Shown in pieces: positions 18,583 through 27,358 of a DNA stretch of 64,000 nt. The translations under genes were made by a program, and so were the position numbers. Under the pieces are notes generated by a model. The model did no database searches. It saw nothing but the letters and a program-made list of their open reading frames with translations, and was not told the DNA's origin. The stretch spans positions 29,698-93,697 of the forward strand of contig CAUTYX010000007.1 of assembly GCA_963542695.1 (NCBI GenBank). The letters run 5' to 3'. The DNA is from RUG100 sp963542695. GTDB taxonomy: Bacteria; Bacillota; Clostridia; Peptostreptococcales; Anaerovoracaceae. Numbering within the stretch: the first letter of the stretch is position 1; each line of letters opens with the position of its first letter.

Positions 18583-19521
18583 CTAGATAAAAATAGATAG
18601 TAATACTGTAAACACCGGCAACGTAATAATGGAAAACACCGTTGAGAGAAGGACTCCTCTAGTTGTAAAATCAATATCCGCTTTGTACTGACCTGCAAAT
18701 ATAACAGTACAGGCAGCCACCGGCATGGCAAATTCTAAAATCAAGACCCGGGCTAACAAAGAAGTGTCTTTCATCACAAAAACCATGACAAAAAATACAA
18801 CTCCAGGTATTAAAAGCAGCTTCATAAACGATAGAAGATACATCTTTCCATCGCCCAAAAGCTGTTTCAGAGATTGACGACCTATTTGCAAGCCAATCAC
18901 AATCATCGATAACGGTGTCGTCGCTGCACCGATGATTCCAATGGTTTTCCCTAAAAATCCCGGCAAAGTAATGTTACACAAGAACATGGAAAATCCAATG
19001 ACTACACCAACGATTCCCGGCGATAAAATAGAGCGGAGATTCATCTTAGTTTCCTGCCCTGCCGATAGCTGAATCAGCATAACACCGACAGTGAAAAGAA
19101 AAATATCATTTATCATTTCCACAATACTGGCATAAAAAACAGCCTGCTTGCCATACAGTGCATTGATAACAGGAATTCCCATAAAGCCGGTATTGGCAAA
19201 GATAAGCATAAACGTAAAAAGATGACTTTCGCTGATTTTCATTTTAACAATTTTCACCAGCAGTCTGGAAAGGAGCCATGCCAAAAGAAACACGATTGTC
19301 ATAATCACAAAGCTATATCCGCAGTCTTTCAAGATTCCCATGGAAAACTTCATCTGCATGGCGTCAATTACAAGACACGGCCAAGTCAAATTAGCAACTA
19401 AAGAATTAATGCCTTCCACCTGAACTTGCGACAGCACCTTTTTCTTTGCCATAATAATCCCCGGCACAATCATCAAAAAAATCATCGCCAGGGAATTTAA
19501 ACTTTCACCAATGCTCCCCAC
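18583..19521 (-). CDS. AEC family transporter
   Basis: Membrane protein of the auxin-efflux-carrier/malate-permease family. 312 residues with about ten hydrophobic helices, IMAKKKVLS after the first helix, and NTGFMGIPVINALYG near residue 110, the family's conserved block. It probably exports or imports an organic acid. Convergent with argH and transcribed alone. Substrate unknown. Confidence 0.86.
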   Translation of the reverse strand: MGSIGESLNSLAMIFLMIVPGIIMAKKKVLSQVQVEGINSLVANLTWPCLVIDAMQMKFSMGILKDCGYSFVIMTIVFLLAWLLSRLLVKIVKMKISESHLFTFMLIFANTGFMGIPVINALYGKQAVFYASIVEMINDIFLFTVGVMLIQLSAGQETKMNLRSILSPGIVGVVIGFSMFLCNITLPGFLGKTIGIIGAATTPLSMIVIGLQIGRQSLKQLLGDGKMYLLSFMKLLLIPGVVFFVMVFVMKDTSLLARVLILEFAMPVAACTVIFAGQYKADIDFTTRGVLLSTVFSIITLPVFTVLLSIFI

Positions 19522-19559
19522 ACTATACCTCTTACTATCTTTCGCCGATTTTTCTTGTA

Positions 19560-20114
19560 CTAAAAACGATCACTATAATTTAACAGACTACGAATAAATC
19601 CACCTTTCCTGCTTTTTTGCTTTGGTCCTTCCGATGACAAGTACATTATGGAACAATCCAATCTGTCTTTTTGTATATGGACAATTCCATAGGTTCCACT
19701 ACTGCCATCTCTGGGCCTTGCAATGCTTCCCGGGTTCATCAAACGTACTCCATCGATTTCATCCATGAAAGCTACATGAGTATGCCCGAAAAACACCGCC
19801 TTACATCCCAGCTGGCGGCATTTTTTCGCCATGCGGTCATAATCTTCCAGACCGGCACCATCACAGTGGCCATGGGTCAACCAAATTTTCCCATATTCCG
19901 TGTCAAGAATATATCTGCTGGCTTCGCTTTTCATGGCACCATCCATATTCCCTTTAACCCAAACACATGGAACACCGGTCAGTTTCTCCAATCGCTGGGC
20001 ATCGGCCACCACATCGCCTAAATGAACCAGCAGGTCAACCTTTTCCATTTTGCTTACAATGGTATGGGCTTTTGAGATATTTCCATGGGTATCACTAAAC
20101 ACAACAATTTTCAT
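19560..20114 (-). CDS. YfcE-type metallophosphoesterase
   Basis: Calcineurin-like phosphodiesterase of the YfcE/MJ0936 group. The metal-site motifs are all present: FSDTHGN at residues 6-12, LGDVVAD near 34, VKGNMDG near 55, LTHGHCD near 79 and FGHTHVA near 109. 184 residues. Its ATG overlaps the stop of the MgtC-like gene by four bases, so the two are coupled. The physiological substrate is unknown. Confidence 0.88.
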   Translation of the reverse strand: MKIVVFSDTHGNISKAHTIVSKMEKVDLLVHLGDVVADAQRLEKLTGVPCVWVKGNMDGAMKSEASRYILDTEYGKIWLTHGHCDGAGLEDYDRMAKKCRQLGCKAVFFGHTHVAFMDEIDGVRLMNPGSIARPRDGSSGTYGIVHIQKDRLDCSIMYLSSEGPKQKSRKGGFIRSLLNYSDRF

Positions 20115-20806
20115 ATTTGATCCACCAATGTTACCCCTTCCATTTCTGTCAATTCACCAATAATAGCTTCTTCTGATTTGTCCTTTGGCCGTTTGATAGA
20201 AATAACAAAAGCAACTCCACCCGGTGTCAGTGTATCCCCCGAGTCTAAATGCACTTCATATATTTTCAAGCCTTCTTTCCTCACTCCATCGATAATCGCC
20301 CTATACATCCGCAACGCTTCCACTTCAATGTACAAATTTATGATTCCGGAGTGACGATAAGCGTAGTTTTCCAACCGTGGCAACAACGACAAGCTAGCAA
20401 AGATAACAATAGCTCCTCCGATAGCTCCTTCATAAAACCCGGCACCGATGGCAAGCCCCAAACACGCACTAGCCCACAGCCCTGCCGCTGTTGTCAGTCC
20501 TCTAATGCGGTGACGACCGGTTAGTAAAATTGTACCGGCACCAAGGAAACCCACACCTGTAATTACCTGTGCCCCCAACCGTACCGGATCTGTGACACTT
20601 CCCCACAAATCGAATACATAGACATTCGTCATCATGGCAAGAGTCGATCCGACGCAAACAAGAATATGTGTCCGAAAGCCGGCCGGGTGGCGATTAGCAC
20701 CTCGTTCCAGTCCAATGACGCCACCAAAAACAAGTGCCATCAACAGTCGCACTGCAACAGAAACCATATTTAAATCTTGAAAAATATGCGGAATATGCAT
20801 CACCAT
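20111..20806 (-). CDS. MgtC/SapB family protein
   Basis: Inner-membrane protein with four to five helices. The family block GGVIGLERGANRHPAGFRTH lies near residue 25, followed by VCVGSTLAMMTN. A C-terminal soluble ACT-like tail runs from about residue 150. GAGAGG nine bases before ATG 20806 decides the start; the upstream open frame to 20917 is unlikely to be coding. MgtC relatives are linked to magnesium limitation and membrane potential; the role here is inferred only. Confidence 0.85.
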   Translation of the reverse strand: MVMHIPHIFQDLNMVSVAVRLLMALVFGGVIGLERGANRHPAGFRTHILVCVGSTLAMMTNVYVFDLWGSVTDPVRLGAQVITGVGFLGAGTILLTGRHRIRGLTTAAGLWASACLGLAIGAGFYEGAIGGAIVIFASLSLLPRLENYAYRHSGIINLYIEVEALRMYRAIIDGVRKEGLKIYEVHLDSGDTLTPGGVAFVISIKRPKDKSEEAIIGELTEMEGVTLVDQI

Positions 20807-20904
20807 CCGGTACATCCTCTCTGGTATTAACACATTACAAGACAATCTAACTATTATTTTCTGCTGTTTATTATATACTATGAGGATTTTCTTGACAATT
20901 TTTC

Positions 20905-20913
20905 TGCTATAAT
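20905..20913 (+). promoter_or_regulatory. Extended -10 promoter of the histidinol-phosphatase gene
   Basis: TGCTATAAT is a full extended -10 box 39 bases before the ATG at 20952. A TTGACA at 20892-20897 is only ten bases away and cannot serve as its -35 box. Confidence 0.5.
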
Positions 20914-20951
20914 GCAATAGAAAGAGAAGAAAAAAGGATGATATTACACCA

Positions 20952-21755
20952 ATGAAAACTACAAAAATTTACGATATGCACACCCACACCGGATACTCTG
21001 ATGACTGCAACTACCCTATGGAACAGCTTGTCAGAGCAGCCTTTGATAAAGGACTGCCGGGAATTGCCATTACCGACCACTATGATCCCGGTTATCCGGA
21101 TCCGGAATTTCCATTTGTGCCGGATTTTGATGCTTATCATGCCGGTCTGGAAAAAATACAAGCTGACTATACAGGGCGTATGGATATTCTCAAAGGGTTG
21201 GAACTGGGTCTTATGGATACCCAGCTAGATGCCGGGGAGAAAGCCGTTACTGCTTATGATTATGATTTTGTAATTGCTTCATTTCATTGCTACAGAGGCG
21301 ATGATCTCTATAAACTGAACTACTCAGAAAAAGATAGAAAATCCATGTTTCAGGACTTCTTTTTGTCCATGTACGAAATGCTTTCCCTGTACAAAAACTA
21401 TGATATTATCGGACACTTTACCATTATCGACCGCTATATCGGCGATATCTTTGATTTGCATCCGGCCATGGATATTATCCGTGAAACGTTGAAGCTTATT
21501 ATTGATGATGGCAAAGGTATCGAAATCAACACATCTCATCTAAAATACGAAATGCCGGTATTGCTTCCCAGATTGGAAATTTTGAAGTTATACCGGGAAC
21601 TGGACGGAGAAATTCTAACCATTGGATCAGATACCCACGATCCCTACCGTTACGGTCAGGGATTTGCAGAAGCCATTGCCCTTGCAAAATCTTTAGGCTT
21701 TCGTTACTACACTATTTTCCATGACAGAAAACCGGAACTCTTGCCCTTTGAGTAA
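20952..21755 (+). CDS. Histidinol-phosphatase, PHP family
   Basis: PHP-domain phosphatase similar to HisJ/HisK. DMHTHTGYSDDC at residues 8-19, AITDHYDPG near 40, and TIGSDTHDP near 226 hold the metal ligands. 267 residues. AAAGGATG upstream supports ATG 20952. No other histidine biosynthesis gene is in the window, so a different phosphoester substrate is possible. Confidence 0.82.
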   Translation: MKTTKIYDMHTHTGYSDDCNYPMEQLVRAAFDKGLPGIAITDHYDPGYPDPEFPFVPDFDAYHAGLEKIQADYTGRMDILKGLELGLMDTQLDAGEKAVTAYDYDFVIASFHCYRGDDLYKLNYSEKDRKSMFQDFFLSMYEMLSLYKNYDIIGHFTIIDRYIGDIFDLHPAMDIIRETLKLIIDDGKGIEINTSHLKYEMPVLLPRLEILKLYRELDGEILTIGSDTHDPYRYGQGFAEAIALAKSLGFRYYTIFHDRKPELLPFE

Positions 21756-21876
21756 GGGCATAAAAAATGCTACGTCATTGCAGTTCTGTTTTTGTATTTT
21801 TTCGAGTAAATCCCTGATGGTTAAAAACGATTATGCCCGTATTAAATTCCCACCCAACAAACGGGGATTTGTCGAA

Positions 21877-22197
21877 CTATTGATTTTTCTTACAAAGTAA
21901 ACTTCCTATAAAGTTACCGATTAGTGAAATTATGCCATAAGCTAAAATATAAATGGTTGCCGAGTCGTTGTAAAAGATAAATATGGTCGGAGCAAATAGT
22001 AACATAACAAGCAATGAAAATAACCAATAAAATGAATTTTTCATTCCATAAATAACCGAAACCACAAAACAAATCATTGGAATACAAATCAATAAAATAA
22101 ACATACCACTTCCAGTATCTTTGATGAGGAATGGCAGTAGATAAAAAGCAAAAATCAATACAACCAAATACGGTAACATTTTTCTGATTTTTTCCAT
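21877..22197 (-). CDS. Small hypothetical membrane protein
   Basis: 106 residues with four hydrophobic helices (LPYLVVLIFAFYLLPFL, MFILLICIPMICFVVSV, LFSLLVMLLFAPTIFIF, ILAYGIISLIGNFIGSLL) and a basic C-terminus. GAGAGG eight bases before ATG 22197 decides the start. No family recognised. It and the next gene begin an AT-rich stretch. Confidence 0.65.
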   Translation of the reverse strand: MEKIRKMLPYLVVLIFAFYLLPFLIKDTGSGMFILLICIPMICFVVSVIYGMKNSFYWLFSLLVMLLFAPTIFIFYNDSATIYILAYGIISLIGNFIGSLLCKKNQ

Positions 22198-22309
22198 CTT
22201 AAACACCTCTCTAAATTCTAAATTTAACAGTTTCTATTTCTTTGGTTTTGACACAAGTAAATCATCATACATTACATTTACTCCTAATTCTTGATGCTGC
22301 AACTCAGAA

Positions 22310-22567
22310 TCAAGCTCCGGATACCATGTAAATAATTGGAATAGCAATAAACAATTCTACTGCCCCTATTCCATTTAACACTGCAAACAGCCAATTTCTA
22401 TCCTTTATAGATAAAACAAGACCCAGTATTCCAACCGGTACCGTTGCAAATAGAAAGAATGATGAAACATTATGCACAGACACAGGTTCTGCTAACGGTG
22501 ACATTTGAAAGAACAAAACCCCAATACAATAAACAAACGTATAATAGTATAACTTGAATCTTTTCAT
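22310..22567 (-). CDS. Small hypothetical membrane protein
   Basis: 85 residues with three hydrophobic segments and a basic MKRFKLYYY start. GTGAGG lies eight bases before the ATG. No family recognised. Same direction as the preceding small membrane gene, with about 110 bases between. Confidence 0.6.
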   Translation of the reverse strand: MKRFKLYYYTFVYCIGVLFFQMSPLAEPVSVHNVSSFFLFATVPVGILGLVLSIKDRNWLFAVLNGIGAVELFIAIPIIYMVSGA

Positions 22568-22789
22568 AATTTTAGCCTCACTATCTCTGCTAATTCAAGT
22601 ATAAATTTTTAGTATTATACCATCTGTAAATGTGCTTCTTCAACACCATTTTTTTGTCTTTTCACTCTATAATTTTCATATTTTCCTCATAAAAGCAATT
22701 TGTTTCATGTACATTCCAGATTCAAATCGTATAGTTAGCCATAACAAAAATGTAAATTCAAATTCACATTGGAAAGGAATATAATCATC

Positions 22790-23368
22790 ATGAAAAAATC
22801 AGTAAAGAAAACTCTTACAATTTGTACCGTCGCCATTTGCCTTCTATCGGCAATTATGTTTGCAGGATGCAGCAAGGAAGAGGCAACGGATCAAGACACT
22901 TCTAAGGATCTTTCCAAAGTTACTACATTCCAAAAAATGAAAGTTCAGGATCTAAATGAAAAGGATGTTGATGCATCAATTTTCAAGAAAAACAAGTTGA
23001 CAATTGTAAATTTCTGGAGCACTTCATGCACCCATTGCATCCAAGAACTCCCAGCATTGGAGAAAATCAGTAAAGAAATGAAGTCTAAGGGTGTTGGCGT
23101 CAAAGGATTTCTATTTGAATCCGGAGGACAAATAAACAGCAGCATTCTGGATGAAGTAAAGAAAATAGTAAAGAAAGAAAATGTTACATACCAGCAACTT
23201 ATTGGAGCAGGTGAAATAATGGATGATGATGTAATCAAAAACATTACTGCAGTCCCCACTACTTTTGCAGTAGATTCCAGCGGCAATATTGTTTCACAGA
23301 CAACCGGAGCAATGGATTATGACGGCTGGGTAGATTTCATAAACAAAGCATTGAAAAAAGTAAAATAG
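22790..23368 (+). CDS. TlpA-like thioredoxin-fold lipoprotein
   Basis: 192 residues. A lipoprotein signal runs from MKKSVKKTL through a hydrophobic stretch to the lipobox FAGC, with lipidated Cys27. A thioredoxin domain follows with the redox pair Cys80-Thr-His-Cys83 in FWSTSCTHC, typical of TlpA/ResA proteins facing outward. The cis-proline is in AVPTTF near residue 160. ATG 22790 is chosen because AAAGGA lies before it; a TTG at 22769 is too early. First gene of a four-gene unit that looks dedicated to extracytoplasmic thiol or electron transfer. Confidence 0.85.
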   Translation: MKKSVKKTLTICTVAICLLSAIMFAGCSKEEATDQDTSKDLSKVTTFQKMKVQDLNEKDVDASIFKKNKLTIVNFWSTSCTHCIQELPALEKISKEMKSKGVGVKGFLFESGGQINSSILDEVKKIVKKENVTYQQLIGAGEIMDDDVIKNITAVPTTFAVDSSGNIVSQTTGAMDYDGWVDFINKALKKVK

Positions 23369-23405
23369 CCAAGATGTAAATGCGTACGCAAAAAGGTTTT
23401 ATGCA

Positions 23406-23540
23406 ATGAAAAACAAATTCGGTCATATTGTATTGCTGTTTGGAATCACAGCAATGGCATTTGGAATATATAGAGGTGAAGTAGGCATCGTTTTAAGAAG
23501 AGCCGTAGTGATTTGCCTTGAATGCATTGGAATCGGTTGA
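23406..23540 (+). CDS. 44-residue CXXC-motif membrane protein (CD1871A-like)
   Basis: Short gene between the lipoprotein and the Fe-S protein. It encodes a basic start (MKNKFGH), one hydrophobic helix, the phrase FGIYRGEV, and a C-terminal ICLECIGIG with a CLEC redox-type pair. I recall this pattern as the CD1871A family of small CXXC proteins found in Clostridia next to thioredoxin-like and 4Fe-4S membrane proteins. AAAAAGG precedes the ATG. Role unknown; it may relay electrons between its neighbours. Confidence 0.75.
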   Translation: MKNKFGHIVLLFGITAMAFGIYRGEVGIVLRRAVVICLECIGIG

Positions 23541-23568
23541 ATGCAAAGATTGGAGTAAACACATTAAA

Positions 23569-24273
23569 ATGAACAGTAATACACCTTCAAAATGCAGGCT
23601 GTGGTTCCAAATTCTCTTTACCGCAGTAACAAATGGATATGTGCTGGGGTTTTTAATGATAGTCGGATCCTTAGTGGGAAGATTTGTTTGTGGATGGATG
23701 TGCCCCTTCGGGCTCATTCAAGAGTTGTTGCACAAAATCCCTTTTCCAAAAAAAATCAAGACATTTAAGGGGGAGCGCCATCTACTGAAACTAAAATATA
23801 TTATTTTAATAGTATTTGTAATACTTCTTCCCATTGCCATTACCTATAGCAGTGGTTATGGAAAACCTTGGTTCTGCAAACTTATCTGTCCATCCGGAAC
23901 GTTGCTGGGAGGAGTCCCTTTAGTCGCAACCAATCCTGTCCTCCAGAACACAGTCGGCTTACTGTTTTCATGGAAAGTAGGTTTACTCATAATAATACTC
24001 ATAGCCTCTATGGCAATACACAGACCATTTTGTAAATATGTCTGTCCGCTAGGTGCTATATACGGCGGTTTTAATAAAATCTCCTTACTACAGTACCATG
24101 TTAATGCAGACAAGTGCACCCACTGCAACACCTGTTACCGGCAATGCAGTATGAATGTGAAAATACATAAGACACCTAGCAGTGCCGAATGCATACGATG
24201 CGGTGAATGTGTAAAAGCTTGCCCGACAAAAGCCATCTCAACTTCATTTATCAAAGGAAAGGGCCACAGATGA
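23569..24273 (+). CDS. NapH-like 4Fe-4S membrane protein, shortened N-terminus
   Basis: Membrane ferredoxin-like protein, about 234 residues. FVCGWMCPFGL, FCKLICPSGT and FCKYVCPLGA are paired cysteine motifs next to helices. Two C-terminal 4Fe-4S sites, CTHCNTCYRQC and CIRCGECVKACP, follow. Compared with the relatives I remember, the part between TNGYVLGF and LMIVGSLVG lacks a roughly 50-residue segment that carries a CVPGLNCYSCPG-like cluster. The start is uncertain: ATG 23569 has GGAG 13 bases upstream, and a TTG at 23518 would overlap the previous gene. Its stop overlaps the next ATG. Confidence 0.82.
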   Translation: MNSNTPSKCRLWFQILFTAVTNGYVLGFLMIVGSLVGRFVCGWMCPFGLIQELLHKIPFPKKIKTFKGERHLLKLKYIILIVFVILLPIAITYSSGYGKPWFCKLICPSGTLLGGVPLVATNPVLQNTVGLLFSWKVGLLIIILIASMAIHRPFCKYVCPLGAIYGGFNKISLLQYHVNADKCTHCNTCYRQCSMNVKIHKTPSSAECIRCGECVKACPTKAISTSFIKGKGHR

Positions 24274-25811
24274 AAAAATGGATTAAATATATAGCAATTG
24301 CCATTGCGCTAACTTGTAGTTACCCGTTATTTCAAGGTTTAGAAGAAGCTATTTTAAAACTGACACTTTTCAAAGCCGTTCCAAGTTCTATGATGTATCT
24401 GCAAGACAATCCTTTTTTATATGATTGTCTGCTGACACTGCCGCTATTCTTTATCTATGGATTCCTATGGAAGAAATTCTTCGGCCGGTACGAGAACAGC
24501 CTGCCTATAGAAGGAATAAAAAGCGTCCGTCTCCCCGGGGCCGGTAAATTTCAGCGACCAACGGTCAAAGAATTGGCCAAATGCACAGTTATTGCCCTTG
24601 GAATAACCGGAACGTCTACACTTTGGTTTGTACTAGTGGATACGGTTTTGGTCAAATTCCCCTTCTGGTCAATTAGTGTTGAAAAGTTTGATGGAGCTTT
24701 TCCATCAGCCTCCGGGATAAATGGCGTATTCATGGTTATATCGGTCGTTCTTCTTGGGGCAGTTGTAGAAGAACTACTATTTAGGGGATTGGTATTCTCC
24801 TCTTTGGAAAAAATCAAGTCCGGCTGGTTTCCAATTGTAGGTTCTGCCATATTCTTCGGGCTCTTCCATGGAGAAGCAGTGCAGGTGGTATATGCCGCCT
24901 TCATGGGACTGGTAGTGGCTCTTGTCTATAGTAGAACAAAGAGGCTTGATCTGGCCATTTCAATACATGTAATTAACAATTTAATCTCTGTTCTTAATCC
25001 GTTGATAAAAAATGCCGCAACAGGAAAAATCATGGATGTAGTATTGGTGTTGATGATTATTCCCATGGTACTCCTTCTTGTAAAAGACAGAACAACAGAA
25101 AGAAAAATCACCGCCAAGGCTATATCTTTTGCGCTAATTGCAGTAATTACAACCGGTATTTTATCCAGTGGTGCCATCTATGCCATGACACCAACAGATC
25201 AAACGGATTATGAAGATGCAAAAAAAGCAGGAAAAGAAAGCACAAAAGATTTACCTGCCGTTCCCTTTAAAATCGCAAATATGAAGATTAGCGGAAAAAT
25301 CAAAGCAGTCGACATAAAGAAAAAACAAATCACTATGGAAGGAACAAATGATGTAAGCAAGCAGAAATTCAATGCTACCATTAAACTTTCTTCTGCTACC
25401 ATATTCTACGATCTTGCAACCAGTAAAACCTATAAGACAAAGTCCTTGAAAAAAGGAGAATATATTACAACTTGGGTAAGCGTATACGAAGACGATTCCG
25501 CAAAAAATCTTACCGTTGACGGATATGCCATATTCAAAAACGCGGAGAAAAATGATTCCCCGGACAAACTCCCTTCTCTTATTAAAATAAAGAAGATCGA
25601 AAAGCAGAAAGATAAGATAAAAATCAAAGATGACTCGAAGTTCTCTTGGATTATACCAAAGAATGCCACGATCAAACTGTTAAACGGAAAAACTGCCGGC
25701 CCGAGAGATTTGAAGAAAGGCCAAAGATGCCTAGGATATATTGATTCAAAGAAAAGTACACGGACAAAGGAAACAGAAGTTGTCGCTTCAAAGCTTTTAA
25801 TTGTCAAGTAA
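24270..25811 (+). CDS. CPBP (CAAX-like) membrane protease fused to unknown lysine-rich domain
   Basis: 513 residues. The N-terminal 300 residues form a multi-helix CPBP domain with VVEELLFRG (catalytic glutamates), FGLFHGE and the histidine of HVINN. A last helix around residue 290-310 is followed by about 200 residues rich in lysine and beta-strand-like repeats (KMKISGKIKAVDIKKKQI, then KIKKIEKQKDKIKIKDD) that should lie outside the cell. I do not recognise that domain. ATG 24270 overlaps the previous stop (ATGA) and has GGAAAGGG upstream. Last gene of the unit. Confidence 0.82.
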   Translation: MKKWIKYIAIAIALTCSYPLFQGLEEAILKLTLFKAVPSSMMYLQDNPFLYDCLLTLPLFFIYGFLWKKFFGRYENSLPIEGIKSVRLPGAGKFQRPTVKELAKCTVIALGITGTSTLWFVLVDTVLVKFPFWSISVEKFDGAFPSASGINGVFMVISVVLLGAVVEELLFRGLVFSSLEKIKSGWFPIVGSAIFFGLFHGEAVQVVYAAFMGLVVALVYSRTKRLDLAISIHVINNLISVLNPLIKNAATGKIMDVVLVLMIIPMVLLLVKDRTTERKITAKAISFALIAVITTGILSSGAIYAMTPTDQTDYEDAKKAGKESTKDLPAVPFKIANMKISGKIKAVDIKKKQITMEGTNDVSKQKFNATIKLSSATIFYDLATSKTYKTKSLKKGEYITTWVSVYEDDSAKNLTVDGYAIFKNAEKNDSPDKLPSLIKIKKIEKQKDKIKIKDDSKFSWIIPKNATIKLLNGKTAGPRDLKKGQRCLGYIDSKKSTRTKETEVVASKLLIVK

Positions 25812-25845
25812 GTCCGGCTCTATAAAGAATTCGTTGCTAACAAAA

Positions 25846-25896
25846 AAACCGTTTCAGTACATAAGGAGATCCATCCCTTTGTGCTGAAACGGTTTT
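25846..25896. terminator. Bidirectional terminator between the CPBP gene and purC
   Basis: AAACCGTTTCAG (25846-25857) pairs perfectly with CTGAAACGGTTT (25884-25895). On the minus strand the stem is followed by seven T, so it is a strong terminator for purC. On the plus strand TTTT follows, serving the CPBP operon. Confidence 0.85.
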
Positions 25897-25911
25897 CTAC
25901 GTTTGCTTATT

Positions 25912-26784
25912 TTACCGGATTTCTTCGCCTGTTAACAGTGAATAGGCTTCTTTGTATTTTTCGATGGTTTTTTCAATAACATCTTCCGGCAACAGATAAT
26001 CGCTATGGGGATTTTCAAGGAGCCAGTCACGAACATACTGTTTATCATAAGATGGCTGCCCCCGACCCACTTTGTATCCTTCAAGAGGCCAGAACCGAGA
26101 ACTGTCCGGTGTCAGAATTTCATCTCCTAAAACCATATTTCCCGCTTCATCCAAACCGAATTCCAGCTTGGTGTCGGCAATAATGATGTTCTTGGAACGA
26201 GCATAGTCTGCACATTTTTTGTAAATAGTCAGTGTGTAATCACGGAGCTTTTCTGCGTATTCCTGTCCTTTTCCCGGGAAAGCCTTTTCCAACACGGCAA
26301 TGCTTTCTTCATAGGAAATGTTTTCATCGTGGTCGCCAATTTCCGCCTTGGTACTGGGTGTATAGATAGGTTCCGGCAGCTGCTGGGATTCTTCCAGTCC
26401 TTCCGGCAATGTAATACCGCACACAGTACTGTTTTCCTGGTAGCTTTTCCAGCCTGATCCTGTAATATATCCTCGGACGATGCATTCAATCGGTAACATT
26501 TCAAGCTTTTGACACTTCATACTGTTACCGGCAAATTTATCTTGTCGAAAGAACTCCGGCATATCGGCAGGGTCTACAGAAATCATATGGTTGGGTACGA
26601 TGTCCTCTGTTAATTGAAACCAGAATTTAGACATCTGTGTCAAGACCGTCCCTTTTTTTACAATTTGATTCTTCAAGATGTGGTCAAAAGCCGAAATACG
26701 GTCTGTTGCAACCATAATCAAACTGTCACCGGCATCGTAAATTTCTCTTACTTTTCCTTCTTTAATCGGTGTAAATTCCTTCAT
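25912..26784 (-). CDS. purC: Phosphoribosylaminoimidazole-succinocarboxamide synthase
   Basis: Purine pathway ligase joining CAIR and aspartate. KEGKVREIYDAGDSLIMV opens the protein, ECIVRGYITGSGW lies near residue 95 and IADTKLEFG near 195. ATG 26784 has GAGG eight bases upstream; the long upstream extension of the frame is not PurC-like. 290 residues, the longer PurC type common in Clostridia. It stands alone, away from other pur genes. Confidence 0.94.
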   Translation of the reverse strand: MKEFTPIKEGKVREIYDAGDSLIMVATDRISAFDHILKNQIVKKGTVLTQMSKFWFQLTEDIVPNHMISVDPADMPEFFRQDKFAGNSMKCQKLEMLPIECIVRGYITGSGWKSYQENSTVCGITLPEGLEESQQLPEPIYTPSTKAEIGDHDENISYEESIAVLEKAFPGKGQEYAEKLRDYTLTIYKKCADYARSKNIIIADTKLEFGLDEAGNMVLGDEILTPDSSRFWPLEGYKVGRGQPSYDKQYVRDWLLENPHSDYLLPEDVIEKTIEKYKEAYSLLTGEEIR

Positions 26785-26827
26785 TTTCTTTACCTCGTGT
26801 CTACAACCTTTTACTGTTCTACCACTT

Positions 26828-27358
26828 TTATTTCCTATTATCCGTGGCCATGAAAATAGCCGTTGCCGTAGCCACCGGCTTTTTTGATTTCTCACTTCTA
26901 GCTTCCCCACGAATATGGATTACACTTTTACCGGCCGCCTCTACATAGCAGGCAACTACCAGGCGATCTCCTATTTTTACCGGACGCAAATAGCGCATAT
27001 CCAGTTCCAGCGTCGGCGCATAACTTTCGCCTGCATAAAACCGGGCACAGATTCCCATAGAAATATCCATAGCCGTACCGATGGCACCACCGTGCATAAA
27101 GCCGGCCCGATTGGCTTGCCATGGCTGAACGGGATAAGCCATGGTCATCTTCCCCTCTGCAAAAGAGCAACCAACAGACTCCATTTTCATCATCCCGTTG
27201 AGAGTTGTCTCCTGGAGAATATCATTTTCATAAATGGATTTTTTCAAATACGCTTCCATCTGCTGCTGGCCTTCTCGCAGCCCATCAGGAGAAAGGTTTC
27301 CCTGGGTAGCAAGACGACGGCGTCCGGTGGAATGTATTCCAATGGGTTCTTGGTTCAT
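26828..27358 (-). CDS. PaaI-type hotdog thioesterase
   Basis: 176 residues. The hotdog fold core is AGFMHGGAIGTAMDISMG near residue 95, where HGG followed by an acidic residue marks PaaI/YbgC-like acyl-CoA thioesterases. The N-terminal 35 residues are charged and not conserved-looking, so ATG at codon 34 is an alternative start. It directly follows the ACT and PaaK genes, suggesting it hydrolyses the aryl-CoA esters they concern. Confidence 0.83.
   Translation of the reverse strand: MNQEPIGIHSTGRRRLATQGNLSPDGLREGQQQMEAYLKKSIYENDILQETTLNGMMKMESVGCSFAEGKMTMAYPVQPWQANRAGFMHGGAIGTAMDISMGICARFYAGESYAPTLELDMRYLRPVKIGDRLVVACYVEAAGKSVIHIRGEARSEKSKKPVATATAIFMATDNRK

Noticed and set aside
20892..20913. 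TTGACA followed by TATAAT before the histidinol-phosphatase gene
   Set aside because: The spacing is only ten bases, too short for a -35/-10 pair. The TATAAT is kept as an extended -10 box instead.
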